Shown here piece after piece: positions 12,775 to 23,285 of a stretch of DNA of 64,000 nt (its first letter is position 1; each line of letters starts with the position of its first letter). Origin of the DNA: Diplolepis rosae (lineage: Eukaryota > Arthropoda > Insecta > Hymenoptera > Diplolepididae); the NCBI GenBank assembly GCA_030998225.1, contig JAPYXD010000723.1, positions 22,213,501 to 22,277,500 on the forward strand, in the 5' to 3' direction. Below the pieces are notes generated by a model that saw only the letters and a program-made list of their open reading frames with translations, was not told where the DNA came from and did not search any database. A program made the translations under genes and the position numbers.

Positions 12775-15700
12775 AGGTCGTGTGCGGCATAACTCTCGAT
12801 AGAATTATCAGATTGAATTGAGCTTTGGTACACTTTATCGGAGCCGAAAAAGTAAGGACAAGTTCGTTAACCAGCCACATCCAATCAAAATTGGGGGGTT
12901 GAGCACCACTTTTGTGTTTTTGAAAATAATTTTTTGAAAAAATCAAAAATTTCAATACTGGTTTTAGATAGTGCTCATAAATCTCTAAAAATTATCCTGA
13001 TAACATTTTTTGATTAAATCAAAATTAGAAATATTACAGCATATTCAAATTCGAAAAAAGTCAATATCAAAATTCCATTTTCCAGTTAAATTATACGAGA
13101 TGCGAAAAAACGTTATGATACATTATTATTGAATAAATAAAGGCCTACAAATTTGAATTGTAACATTTTTTCATAAGATGCATATTTTTCTTTTTAATTA
13201 AAAAAAAAACTATTGAAAATCCAAAATTCAATTTTTTAACAATAATATGTAAAATAAGAAAAAAACGTAAGAATACAAAGTTGTTCATTTCAAAAAGATC
13301 TACAAGTTTTGTCTTACACAGTTTCTGATAAAACATATATTTTTCGTTTCAATTCCAAAAAATACGATTAAAATTCAAAAATTCCATTTTTTAGACAAAA
13401 TATGTGAGATAAAAAAAAACGTCTAGGTGGAAAATTGTTTGCCTAAATGAGGTCTACAAATTCTGATAAAGAAATTTCGGGACAGGATGTATATTTTATG
13501 TTTTGATTTTTAATATTAAATAAATTCGATTTTTTTCACCAAAATATGTGATACGAAATAAGCGTTGTTCTGCAAAATCATTTCCTTAAATAAAGTCTAC
13601 GATTGTTTTTCCTTTTTAAAAGATTTGGAAGAAAATAAATTTATCAATAATCATGCAATTTATTAAAAAGTTACAAAAATGCATACAGAAAATCGAGCGC
13701 GAAGCGCGAGTGTCATGATGAGAATGTATTCCTTAAGGCCGATAGAGCCTTAAGTAAATTGAATTTCCTGTTTCACTTAATCTGAAAAAGAAACTTAGTG
13801 AATTTGAGAAAATGACTAATTTACATCATCTTTAATATCATTAAGTTGGTTTGAGCTTCAGTATTAAATTATAAGAAATAAACTTAAACGTATGCGAAGA
13901 GCACAAGACCGAGCGCGACGATCGAATCGCGCGCCCTAGGCGCGCTCAAACTTGCGAGCGAAGCGAGCTGCGCGCGAAGCGCGCAATGAGAATGTGCCCG
14001 CGAAGCGGGCAAATTTTTTTATCTTATACTATATTTAGAATTTCGACTTTATCAGGATTTTTTGATGTTTTTAAGAAAATATCATTGAAGTCTCATTAAA
14101 AATCTAACTTAAATATTTTTCGACCCAAAAAATATCCTTGCGGTCAAAGTTGAGCCAAAATTTATAGTGTTGAAGAACTTTTCATGAAAGTGTGACGCCG
14201 TGAAAATGTTCAATTTTAATTACTTTCAGTGTGAGATGGAGAAAATGACTTTAATATTTAATTTAAAAACAGCGTATCTAAAGCTTCAGTTTTAAAGAGC
14301 TTCTCTATTCCATCGAAATGCTTTTCTATTAATTGGTTTAATCTATAGAATGAGAATGTCAGCTGCCATTGTTACAGCATTAAAAAAATACGTATTAACA
14401 CGTGTGGTGTCACGAAAAGTCAGTCTGCGTGGAACATGAGATATATTTTTCGCCTTATCTTCCTTGTTTAGATAAGAATAAAAGACAGAAAAATATACTG
14501 TGTTTGCTTGGAAGTTAATTTGTTGCAACGCAGTCATTAAGAAAAAATGTGAAAATAACATTAGATTTTTTCTAAAAAAATCATTAGTTTATAAATTTTT
14601 ATTTACTTCAAATTTTACCACATTTTTACAATATGAATGTATTACTGGAATCATCATTAATTGAGAAATTATTAAAAATTAATGATTTACAAACTAAACC
14701 AAAATTTTGACAGAAATTGTTCATAGTGTATATTCATTAGATATTTTGATTAAAAAAAGAAACTTTTATTGTTTTATCTAAAGTTTCTATGCTTTGTTTA
14801 TCACATTTTTATTATTTTTGTCCATCTTACGAAATGGCCAAGGTTCTTCAAATAGCCTTGGGAAAAGAAGAAAATTCAATTGGCTCTTTGCTCGAATGTC
14901 ATATACCTTCTAGCGCATTTTATTGCAATAAAAAGCAAAGTTACGAGAGAGGTCGCGTCAAATTTTGAGCTTTTGATCTCGGTATTGCGACAAACTACAG
15001 TTACAAACTTCTCAAACCCTTCCCAAACTTTAAGAGATGAATTGGGTCCTAAAATCTTATTCTATATTGTGTCCTTGGCAAACCGAATGTGGTGCTAAGC
15101 AGTTTTACTACTCTTTTTCGGCATTACTTCAAATAAAGTTCTTCAAGCGAGATGCATTTTGTTCGAAAGCTCCCATTTCTGCTTGTGATTGTCTTTAAAT
15201 TTTCATCAAGGGGGTCAAATTTAGTTTAAATTGACCTTAATTTTAGCTTGGTTCGAGATCTGAATGAATTAAACGCCTTTTCTAGAATTTTTCATTCATT
15301 GTTATGAGACATAAAGGATTTTTCATAAATAGACCAAGGTGGACCTTTGAGAAAGAAGCTGGAGAAAAGACAATATTGAATGTAGGTTTTTAGTTAGTTC
15401 CGGGCAATGTTTAACACAAGCAGACAGAGGTTTGAAAGCTTTTTGATAAAATTCTTTGTTTAGGTAACTAGCACCTGAAAACTGGGATTTATGGAAAATT
15501 AAATTTACTCAAGAGCGTATGTTCATTTTATTAATTACACATATTAAAATCTCTAAATATTTAAAAAGTTTGTTTGTAGGTCTGCAGTTATAATTTAGAT
15601 TAATGTATTTTCAAATGCAGTACCCTCGTACTCTACATCTAAATTAATGTCAAATCCTGTCTACCTGGAGTAAAAATAAGTTAATCTAGAGAGAAAAAAT

Positions 15701-18700
15701 AAAAAGTAGGACTTTTACAGAATCTATTATTATTTTCATTCTTCAATTTTGAGATCTTTTAATTCTGAATCTACTCTGTATTGTCTCAAGCTATGCATTA
15801 TTAACTACTAAGAGAAAAAGGTCTTGAGAAAACATTTAAAATGTTTCCACATAAAATGATGCAACGATGTGAAAATTGTAAATGTTAAAATGCAGCTTCT
15901 CATCCGAAAACTTGAATTTTTCAGTCTTGAAGGAGGTGGGCGATTATGAGTTAACATAAGAAGAGTAGTTGACTGTTTCAACTTCCGTCGAAGTAGTCGC
16001 GAGACTTCTTGTAAAACCAGACTCCAATTTGCGTAAGTGTCGTGCGGATGACAGCACAGACCTCTTGGAAAACTTGTCAAGCATTTCGCTCGTTAGAATC
16101 TGAGAGAAGTTTGACGTGCCATGAAGAAAAGGTTGTGTCTTTAAAATGAGGACTCTTGAAAATAAAAACATTTTTGCAATCAAGCAATGCATAATCGTCC
16201 TCTAATACAGGAACAGTAGTGCCTGCATTAAAGGCTGAAGTAGAATGTAAAGCTTAACCCAGTGTGTACTTACTTGAGTACTTCAGATCACACTCATGCA
16301 TCCTGGCTCATAGACCTTTATATACGTGTTAAACCACTTTGTGAATTCGCGTATATGTATAGCTTTAGATAGGAACCAATATATGGAACATGGTGAGCCA
16401 GCCTCCACCTCTTCCTGGTGTTTGGTTATGTATACCTATATCCAGATGCGCATGGCTACTGCCCCACAAGGCTCTTAATCATTGATATTCACCGTCTCGG
16501 TACCTCGTACATAGAATAATAAACACTGGTCAACCTCATTTACACCTCAAATTTATCTCCAGTAGGAAATTAATTTTCTCTGTGTCTCGAACATTATTTG
16601 CGAAGTTCTTTGAGAAAGAGTTAGAGTTTTATAAGTCAGACCATGATTTTTTTATTTTTGCTCTCATATTTCTCAATAATCCCCCCTTCGAATCACCAGA
16701 TTTTAGAAAATTAAGCTCCTTTACTTTTTTTTTGTAACAAAGTCTCAATTAATTTTTCAAAAATTATCGTAAAAACAATCTTATGATATTCAGAAATGCA
16801 GGCTACAATCTTATGTCTCTTCATTTTTAACTAGTAGTTTTTTAACTCGTTTCATTCAATTACTTGTTTTAGGTATTGATTCGGTTGATAGATATTGATT
16901 TCTCAGTGAAATTGACATGACATACTTATTACTTTTTGTATACTGATCTTAAAAAACGCCGAGATTTGATTAAAATCAGAAAAGTCAAACTTTACTTAAA
17001 ACCAATACTTTCCCAATGAAATTAAACGAGATTGAATCAATTGTATCATGAATTTTGCAATTTTAAAATTTTCTCGAAAACTGACAATAATATAGGTTTT
17101 ACTGTTGATTTTCAAAAAAACTTACTCATAATTTAATTGAATTTCGAACCTTTTGATAAATTGTTATCATTTTGCATGAAAATTGTGAAAAATAAAAATG
17201 TTTTAATAGTTAACGCAGTTTAAATCTGGAGTAAATTCAACTGATATCAAGATAGTTTGTAGCTCAAATCAATTAAATTTAATAAATTCAGTTTAAATTA
17301 ATTCGCCACAATTTAAAGTGTAATCAACTGAAATTGAGTGAACTTTTTGATGATTTTTATTGAAGTCAAGATAATGAAATTACATTTTACATCGTTCAAA
17401 TAAATTTACGGGATGAAACTGAATTTATATTAAATATATACAACTGTCTCTAAAGTTTGTTTGATTTAACTATTTCACTTGAGCTGAATTCATTGAAATA
17501 TTTTCAATTTGAGAGAACTCTATTAAAATTTCATTGAATTCTATCTTTGATTTCAGTGAAGCTTTTATTCAATATACTTCATTTTATTTTCAAACTTATT
17601 TAATGTAGAGCAACTTAGTCTAATTTATATATATAATTTAATTTTTCTATAAATGTTCATTCTGTTAGAATTATTTACTGTTATTTACACATATGTTTTG
17701 AATTATTTCAAACTTTGGTGAATTCACTAATATTTATATCCATTTCCTTTAGGTAATTATTAATTAATTTAATCAACTTAAATTGATCCTGAATTAGGGT
17801 AATTTTAAATTCTGGAAGTTTTAAATGCGAGGAGAATTTGAGAATTTATTGTTGTATTGTAGTTTTGAAAAATTGAAAATTTTGAAATAAAAAATCACAA
17901 CGTATTTAACGATAAATTTTATTAACTTAAAATTTACATTGTGCGGTAAATTCAGAAATTTGCTGTGATTTAACTTATAAAATTGAAATTTAAAAAAAAA
18001 GTGAATGAAAAATGAGGATTTGAATAACAATGACAAATAAAATATTTATAAATTTATAAATTTGTAAAGTAGAAATCATGAATTGAATTTCGCGAAAAAT
18101 TGAACGTATGAAAAATTTTAAAATTGAGAAATTTTTCAAAGTAACTAAAGAATAAATTCTTATCTGAAGATGATTATTGAGTATCATGTCTGTCAGAATA
18201 GAAGTTTTATTCCCTACTATTTAACTATAAAACTTATCTCACATTTTCAGTTTTCGTTATAAACAGTTTATAAATTACCCAATTTTCTCTATATCTGTAT
18301 CTGTATTTGTGTTCCATTAATTCTATGAGGAATGGGAGGCAATTTAAACCTTTTTCTAATCGAATTAAGTAACTTGTGATAATTGTCTTAGAAGATCGGC
18401 AATTTCAATTAAGTTTCCAATTCTTAATGCAATTCGAGCGTCATCAAATTAAAACCTTGTTACAGATTTTTTTTCATTTAGGTAAAAATTGATCTATTTT
18501 AAGAAATTAGAGAAGTTTTAATTAAAAGCTAATTCAACTTTATAATTAATATAACTCAATCTTGAATGAGACTGTTGATAATAAATTCTTCTATTTTATT
18601 TTACAGTTTTTCCAAATGTGCCACCTGCCCCCGGAATGCCCTGCCAGGGTGAAGACAGTGAGTAGTTCAGAATTTCAGTTATTGATAAAATTTAATTTGC

Positions 18701-21700
18701 AGTATTTAAAAAATTATTAATATGCCGTGCGGAGTTTCTCTTTCGTCACTATTGTTTTAAATTACCGGATTTCTTATCGTTAATTACTATAAATTGTTTA
18801 GCTGTACTAAACTAGCCCATAAAACAAATTTATTGTCATCCGTATAATGATTAACTTTAGTGTTTCGAAACGAAAGTCTTAAAAAATAATAAAAATTACT
18901 TTTTAATTTCTAGTATGTTTCTATTTACTATAAAAAGGTAAATGAACGGTTTAAATACATTTATGAATTTAATTGTCAAATTTTCTTTCTATTATTCATA
19001 AGTAGCTGGCCTATACTTATGAATTTCATCTTTAGGAAATTTGGCACACATTTTTTATTCCTGTAGTTTAAAAAATAAAAACTGTTGAAAATTCTAAGAC
19101 ATTAAAAATGTAAATATTTCCTTACCGCAGTTAAATATTTCGAAACTGGTGGGTCACTGAACTTGTGTGTACTCTACATTTAGCCGCCTAAATTCTGTTT
19201 GTTTTGATCGAACAACAAATCTACAATAAATCTAGTGAGGAATCTCAGTGTTTACGACCATTTAGTCGCTCTGGATCTAAAAGTAAGCAAAGTATGTTCG
19301 CGTTCCCTCTGTGCTCAGTATTTAGTAAAATTTTTATTGCTAATGATGTCGATGTCGCTGTCGGTAACAACGAGGATAAACCATGTATGAAGTAGTGATT
19401 CAACCTTATCAATATATTGTCATTCTTGTCCTTCTGAATCAATGACTCGGTGTTTACTGAAATTCCTAACTGGTACTATCTATTTATTAAGTGCCATAAT
19501 TTTTATTTAACTAATGTGTTTTTAAAAATCTTTTCTCTAAATATGCTTTTACTTTTGTCCAGGGAGCATTTATAGACGAGGTGCTCGAAGATGGAGGAAA
19601 CTCTACCGGGTAAACGGGCATATATTTCAGGCCAAGCGATTTAATAGGGTAAGAAATACTTTTTTTCATTTCTTAATCTTGTTATATTAATTTCTCAAGA
19701 AGAGATCTAAAATGAAAATTTAAAAAGTTGCTATTCTTTCTTTTGGAAATTGTAACTTACCTCTATTAAATACAGTTTTCTCAAATTGATTGCTACTAAT
19801 ATTTGGAAGTACTTTCTATTTGAATGCAGTTGAATTTGAATGAATTAAAAATATGGTTTTCTAGACTTTTCTATGGCTTTCTAGAGCTTACCTTTATTGT
19901 CTGTAATTTTTGCAGAGAGCATTTTGTGCCTACTGTCGAGACAGAATTTGGGGTTTGGGTAGACAAGGTTTCAAATGCATCCAGTGCAAGCTCCTAGTTC
20001 ACAAAAAATGTCACAAAGTAGTGCGAATGCCGTGCCTCAGTCAACAGCAGCAACAGGAGCAGCCAGTTGCTGATCAGCTTTCTTGCGATAGAAATGGTTT
20101 TAAAAAACCACTGGACTCTCCGCAATCTAGTCCACCTCTCCGATTTCAAGATGTCGAGATTGACCCAACAGAGTTTTTTACAGCCGAGGAACAATCCAAT
20201 CGTGAGTAGCGAAAACTTTAATTTAAAAAACTCCAATCAAGCACATGACATTTCTATTATAAGTTAATCTACAATTCAAAGAGAAAATTCAAAACGTGAT
20301 TCATTCAGATTTGAAATTCAAATATAATACATAAATTGGAACTGCACATTTCACTGTCGTTGTTTCAACCTTAAGGAAGTTAGTTCTGAATATTACTTAA
20401 GTAACATAGGTTTAAAATAGCAAACTTGGACTTTCTTAACATTTCTTGGTATATGTGTATGATAAATTAAAAATGATGCATAACAAAATCTACTAATTGA
20501 ATAAAATATTAATAAAAATTGAATTAAAGGAGAGGAATTGGCACTGGATGCAATTGCTGGTGCTGATGGAGCTGGTGATATGCAGAGACAGTATTCCCTG
20601 AGTGATTTCGAGCTCATTAAAGTAATCGGCCGAGGTTCTTACGCAAAAGTGCTCATGGTAGAGCTAAAAAGAACAAAAAGAATCTACGCTATGAAAGTGA
20701 TAAAAAAGGCTACGGTCACTGACGATGAGGATATTGACTGGGTGCAGACCGAAAAGCATGTCTTTGAAACTGCCTCAAATCATCCATTTCTCGTTGGCCT
20801 TCACTCGTGCTTCCAGACACCGTCGCGTCTTTTCTTTGTCATCGAATTCGTTCGAGGTGGTGATCTCATGTTCCATATGCAGAGGCAACGTCGTCTTCCC
20901 GAAGAGCACGCTCGCTTCTACGCCGCCGAGATCAGCCTTGCCTTAAATTTCCTTCATGAAAAAGGTTCAAAAGTTTATAAAAAACAATTCATAATTTTAT
21001 GAATTATTAAAATATAAATATGGTAATAAAATCACTAATTATGCTTATATTTTGCAGGAATAATTTATCGAGATTTGAAGTTGGACAACGTGCTGCTTGA
21101 TCACGAGGGCCATGTTAAACTGACAGACTACGGAATGTGCAAAGAAGGTGTCAGAGAGGGTGATACGACGGCAACATTCTGTGGAACTCCAAATTATATA
21201 GCGCCTGAAATTCTTCTAGGAGAGGATTATAGTTTCTCGGTGGATTGGTGGGCGTTGGGAGTACTTTTGTACGAAATGTTGGCAGGACGAAGTCCTTTCG
21301 ACATAGCTGGAGCTTCAGAGAACCCTGATCAAAATACCGAAGACTACCTTTTCCAAGTAATCCTACAAAAGACCATTCGAATTCCGCGATCCCTGTCGGT
21401 AAAAGCAGCGTCCGTCCTTAAGGGCTTCCTCAGCAAGGATCCGACGGAGAGACTTGGTTGCGGTCGTGGTCCAACGGCTTTCCTTGATATCGTTGGACAT
21501 CCATTCTTCAAAGCAATCGATTGGGAAGCGGTAATGTTCATTTGAAATTTGAAAGTAGTATATCGTATTGCATGTCCTTGCAAGTATTTTATTTAAATAT
21601 TAAAGAATTTGAAAATCTTTCTGTGGAAAATCATCCAAAAATTTCAAACTCAACTAATTAATTTTATTTAAAACTTATTTTCATTGTGGTTTAGCTTTTG

Positions 21701-22862
21701 GAAGAAAGGCTTTTAAATTACAGTTAATGTTTGAGAAAGAATTGTATAAATGAAATTTTCGAAAATGAATCTTCGACGAAATACTTCTTTTCACTCTGAG
21801 GAAGATTTTTTGTAGTAAAATGTGGAAATTATGTTTCAGTTGGAGCAGAAGCAGGTCACACCGCCTTATAAGCCACGCTTGGATTCCGAACGCGATTTGG
21901 CAAACTTCCCACCTGAATTCACAGATGAACCAGTACGTTTTTCACCCGATGATCAGTAAGTTATAGTTCCCTTTATATTTAGTGATAGAGAAACAAGTAC
22001 TTTTAAGAGTTTGCAACGTTGAGTTTTTATTAAACTTTTCTTCAATTTCAATAAAATTACTTATCTGCAAGATTAATAGCTTTTATATTAAAATTTAAAA
22101 CTTTTTCGAAATTTCAATACTTATAATTTAGTAAATTTTTTTACAAAATTACAAATGTTCAGAAAATTTCCAGCATGACCACTATAGACAGGAAAATTAC
22201 CATGAATCTTACAAGTTAAAAAATAAAACATTTTCAATTTCAAACTATCTAAATTAAATTTACAACAAAAGTTCGACGTATTAATGTTTGGCAAAAAGTA
22301 AGATTGGTTTTCTTTTGTTTCCATTTCGTTTAGCTTCTATTTTATACCTATATTTTATGAGTAAAAATTATAAAACATTTCCAGAAAATGTTATCTACGC
22401 TCAATACTTATAATAGTAATGAATGTAAACGTTATATTATTATATTTTTCACAGTTTCTATTTCTTGATTTCTCCATTTAATTATACTGCATTTAATATT
22501 CTAAGCAATTTTTATAAAGGATTTTCTGATATTTTTATTTGGTTACGAGATGAAAACAGAAAAAGGCAAGGATATGCCATATAATTTCTACCATTTAAAT
22601 TTCGCAATTTCATTGGACACTTTTTGCAAGATTTCAAACAATCTCTCTTATTGGTTTTACCATATTCTTATTTGGTGACGAACTAATAATTTCTTTCTTA
22701 TTGAATAAGAAATTTTTTTTAATATATTAAATTTACTAAGTAAAATTAAAGTTCGGATATTTTTTCAATTGCAGAAAAGTGATTGATAAAATCGATCAAA
22801 CCGAATTTGAAGGGTTTGAGTACGTGAACCCACTTCTAATGTCCCTGGAGGATTGTGTGTGA
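950..22862 (+). CDS. aPKC: Atypical protein kinase C (aPKC), spliced gene, isoform starting at 950
   Basis: Serine/threonine kinase of the Par-3/Par-6/aPKC polarity complex, acting at the apical cortex (family knowledge). Coding exons by splice site and phase: 950-1664, 18607-18657, 19563-19648, 19916-20201, 20530-20964, 21058-21530, 21840-21955, 22775-22862. They total 2250 nt, or 749 aa, in one frame. Seen in this numbering: N-terminal Gln/Ala-rich segment 1-238; pseudosubstrate RRGARRWRK at 260-268; C1 zinc finger H275 to C324 with exact HX12CX2CX13CX2CX4HX2CX7C spacing; kinase from about 406 with glycine loop 413-420, K435, catalytic D530, DYG 548-550 (the aPKC version of DFG), activation-loop T564, APE 573-575; S717 in the turn-motif position; hydrophobic motif FEGFEY 732-737 with the phosphomimetic Glu; conserved end SLEDCV. 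No PB1 domain is encoded. Identity of exons 2-8 is certain; use of the 950 exon as their 5' partner is inferred. Confidence 0.9.
3225..3925. repeat. Cluster of tandem and dispersed repeat units
   Basis: Several copies of a unit of roughly 110-140 bp occur here. Each carries a variant of 'CCCGTGTTGCACGCGATTTT', then 'TTCTACTAGGGGGTC', then 'TTTGCCCC...GGGGCAATAAAAT', with connecting ends 'AATAGTATATTGTGCAACTA'. Units are visible around 3335, 3475 and 3590, with a partial one near 3850-3925. The same modules recur at 43.85-44.8 kb, and the 'AATAGTATATTG' end recurs at 50.2 kb and, inverted, near 55.26 kb. It is a non-coding dispersed repeat family; I cannot name it. Confidence 0.7.
5257..5387. 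repeat. Perfect 42-bp inverted repeat (hairpin)
   Basis: The arms 5257-5298 and 5346-5387 are exact reverse complements over 42 bp, separated by a 47-nt loop. The 16-mer CTTAATTATCAATATT occurs at 5247-5262, overlapping the start of the left arm, and again at 5423-5438, beyond the right arm. Sequence identity of the arms implies a recent origin, for example a template-switch duplication or a short foldback element. No coding function is apparent. Confidence 0.8.
11004..11120 (+). CDS. Small coding-like island in the aPKC intron (candidate exon)
   Basis: A 117-nt stretch with roughly 53% G+C stands out from its AT-rich surroundings. ATG at 11004 follows an in-frame TGA. It encodes a short peptide starting [20 protein letters not shown]. 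Two donors are visible: CAAG|GTCTCT (exon end 11106, phase 1) and GAG|GTATTA (exon end 11120, phase 0). The phase-1 donor would join the aPKC exon at 18607 in frame, making this another possible short first exon; the other donor would not. I do not recognise the peptide, and it may instead be a relic of another gene. Confidence 0.25.
12628..13727 (+). mobile_element. Dispersed repeat with (CTGT)n and internal minisatellite units
   Basis: Short terminal inverted repeat ACATTCTCATCATG at the left end (12628) and its complement CATGATGAGAATGT at 13714-13727. Inside, about 25-30 bp of CTGT repeats begins near 12746, followed by a conserved block (to about 12910). Four diverged tandem units of about 130 bp follow between 13080 and 13620, each with 'AAATATGTGAGATA...AACGT' and '...GTCTACAAATT'. 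A diverged copy in reverse orientation is at 56290-57200. The microsatellite-bearing, non-coding layout recalls DINE-1/mini-me type elements of insects, but that is only a structural resemblance. Confidence 0.65.
13688..14012. repeat. GC-rich GCGAAGCG palindrome cluster
   Basis: A set of perfect or near-perfect short palindromes centred on GCGAAGCG-type cores lies in otherwise AT-rich DNA: GAGCGCGAAGCGCGAG (about 13695), GCGAGCGAAGCGAGC (about 13955), GCGCGCGAAGCGCGC (about 13972) and GCCCGCGAAGCGGGC (about 13996). Two are next to ATGAGAATGT, the same end sequence as the CTGT-containing element, so they are probably terminal parts of that repeat family or of nested copies. Confidence 0.6.
18607..18657 (+). 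CDS. aPKC: aPKC exon: [10 protein letters not shown] linker
   Basis: Acceptor TTTTACAG ends at 18606 and donor A|GTGAGT starts at 18658. The 51-nt exon encodes (V)[16 protein letters not shown], the segment that follows the PB1 domain in other aPKCs and leads to the pseudosubstrate. It begins with the last two bases of a Val codon and ends with the first base of an Arg codon. Confidence 0.93.
19563..19648 (+). CDS. aPKC: aPKC exon: pseudosubstrate and start of C1
   Basis: Acceptor TTGTCCAG ends at 19562; donor AGG|GTAAGA starts at 19649. It encodes [14 protein letters not shown], the autoinhibitory pseudosubstrate with Ala in the phospho-acceptor position, then [13 protein letters not shown], whose His is the first zinc ligand of the C1 domain. 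The intron before it (18658-19562) holds nothing I can call a gene. Confidence 0.95.
19916..20201 (+). CDS. aPKC: aPKC exon: C1 zinc finger and hinge
   Basis: Acceptor TTTTTGCAG ends at 19915; donor C|GTGAGT starts at 20202. It carries the rest of the C1 finger (CAYC, CIQC, HKKC and the final Cys) followed by a variable hinge. The hinge opens with a Gln-rich run and then has SPQSSPP and an acidic patch. The C1 finger of aPKCs does not bind diacylglycerol (family knowledge). The hinge is the least conserved part of the protein. Confidence 0.95.
20530..20964 (+). CDS. aPKC: aPKC exon: kinase N-lobe
   Basis: Encodes [20 protein letters not shown], the ATP-binding glycine loop, the AMKVIKK lysine, the helix C segment [10 protein letters not shown] and the N-lobe to C-lobe passage up to LNFLHEK. 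Donor AAAG|GTTCAA starts at 20965. The acceptor is weak: there is almost no pyrimidine tract, and AAG|GAG offers two acceptors three bases apart (ending 20529 or 20532). Both keep the frame, giving Arg-Glu or Gln at the junction. Confidence 0.93.
21058..21530 (+). CDS. aPKC: aPKC exon: kinase catalytic and activation loops
   Basis: Acceptor TTTTGCAG ends at 21057 after a 93-nt intron; donor GCG|GTAATG starts at 21531. It encodes [10 protein letters not shown] (catalytic loop), DYG, the activation loop [15 protein letters not shown] with the PDK1-site Thr, [14 protein letters not shown], and the remaining C-lobe to [11 protein letters not shown]. All catalytic residues are intact. Confidence 0.96.
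21840..21955 (+). CDS. aPKC: aPKC exon: start of the C-terminal tail
   Basis: Acceptor TGTTTCAG ends at 21839; donor CA|GTAAGT starts at 21956. It encodes [14 protein letters not shown] through [11 protein letters not shown]. The turn-motif phosphosite position holds Ser, where Drosophila and human proteins have Thr-Pro in LTPDD. Confidence 0.95.
22775..22862 (+). CDS. aPKC: aPKC terminal canonical exon
   Basis: Acceptor TCAATTGCAG ends at 22774. It encodes [20 protein letters not shown] and the conserved end LMSLEDCV, followed by TGA at 22860-22862 with C as the next base. This is the normal end of aPKC in animals, so the stop is genuine rather than a sequencing error. The frame remains open beyond it (next entry). 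Confidence 0.95.
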
Positions 22863-23285
22863 CAAGAACAGGAACTTGTATCGCATCATGAGGAGCAACA
22901 ACTTTTACCCCATCAGCTAGGTCAGCAGCAATTTCGACATTTCGACGTGTACGAGTTGCGGAATAAACTAGCTAGTCTTCGTTTCGAACCATTTCCCGTT
23001 GTCAGCATGGACATTTACAGTCAGCATGACAACATGTTCCTGATGAAGAACTTCCACGAGAACGACAATAACTACAATGAGTATCAGCTGCCGCCACCTT
23101 TTCCATTTCGATATGAAAGTCCGCTATACTCGCGTTCTCTCAGTATTACAAATGGCACGTTCGATTCGGGCAACAATAATAACGCAGCTGTTAATAGTTT
23201 CGATGAAAATGATTACGACGACGTGGATGAGGAGAGTCCCAAAAAAGGAATTTTAAAACAGATGTTCTGCCTTCCTTTAAATTAA
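22863..23285 (+). CDS. Putative C-terminal extension of aPKC after the canonical stop
   Basis: Directly after TGA C, the same frame is open for 140 codons to TAA at 23283-23285. Codon use looks like real coding sequence and G+C is clearly higher than in the 3' UTR that follows. The peptide starts Gln/His/Glu-rich, has YELRNKLASLRFEPFPVV, a Pro/aromatic stretch (QLPPPFPFRYESPLYSRS), an Asn-rich and then acidic segment, and ends KKGILKQMFCLPLN. No known domain is recognised. It could be reached by UGA readthrough, or by removing a 93-nt in-frame intron 22824-22916 (GTGAAC...CCCATCAG), which would drop [12 protein letters not shown] and the stop. Confidence 0.55.
   Translation, partial: QEQELVSHHEEQQLLPHQLGQQQFRHFDVYELRNKLASLRFEPFPVVSMDIYSQHDNMFLMKNFHENDNNYNEYQLPPPFPFRYESPLYSRSLSITNGTFDSGNNNNAAVNSFDENDYDDVDEESPKKGILKQMFCLPLN

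Larger units (their letters stand above)
1665..18606 (+). other. Large aPKC intron (about 16.9 kb)
   Basis: Bounded by donor GTATGT at 1665 and acceptor TTTTACAG at 18599-18606. It is mostly very AT-rich sequence without recognisable genes. Listed separately are the tandem repeats near 3.2-3.9 kb, a perfect hairpin at 5.26 kb, a coding-like island at 11.0 kb, a CTGT-containing repeat at 12.6-13.7 kb and GC-rich palindromes to 14.0 kb. Stretches 7050-8200 and 15800-16500 are somewhat richer in G+C but show no exon I can defend. No PB1 coding sequence was found by eye. Confidence 0.55.

Noticed and set aside
1665..18606. Search for PB1-coding exons of aPKC in the intron
   Set aside because: I could not find sequence resembling the PB1 pattern followed by ...VIH and a phase-1 donor; they are presumably upstream of the window if they exist.
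19204..19395. 63-codon + frame between two aPKC exons
   Set aside because: No matching splice sites and no similarity; treated as intron.
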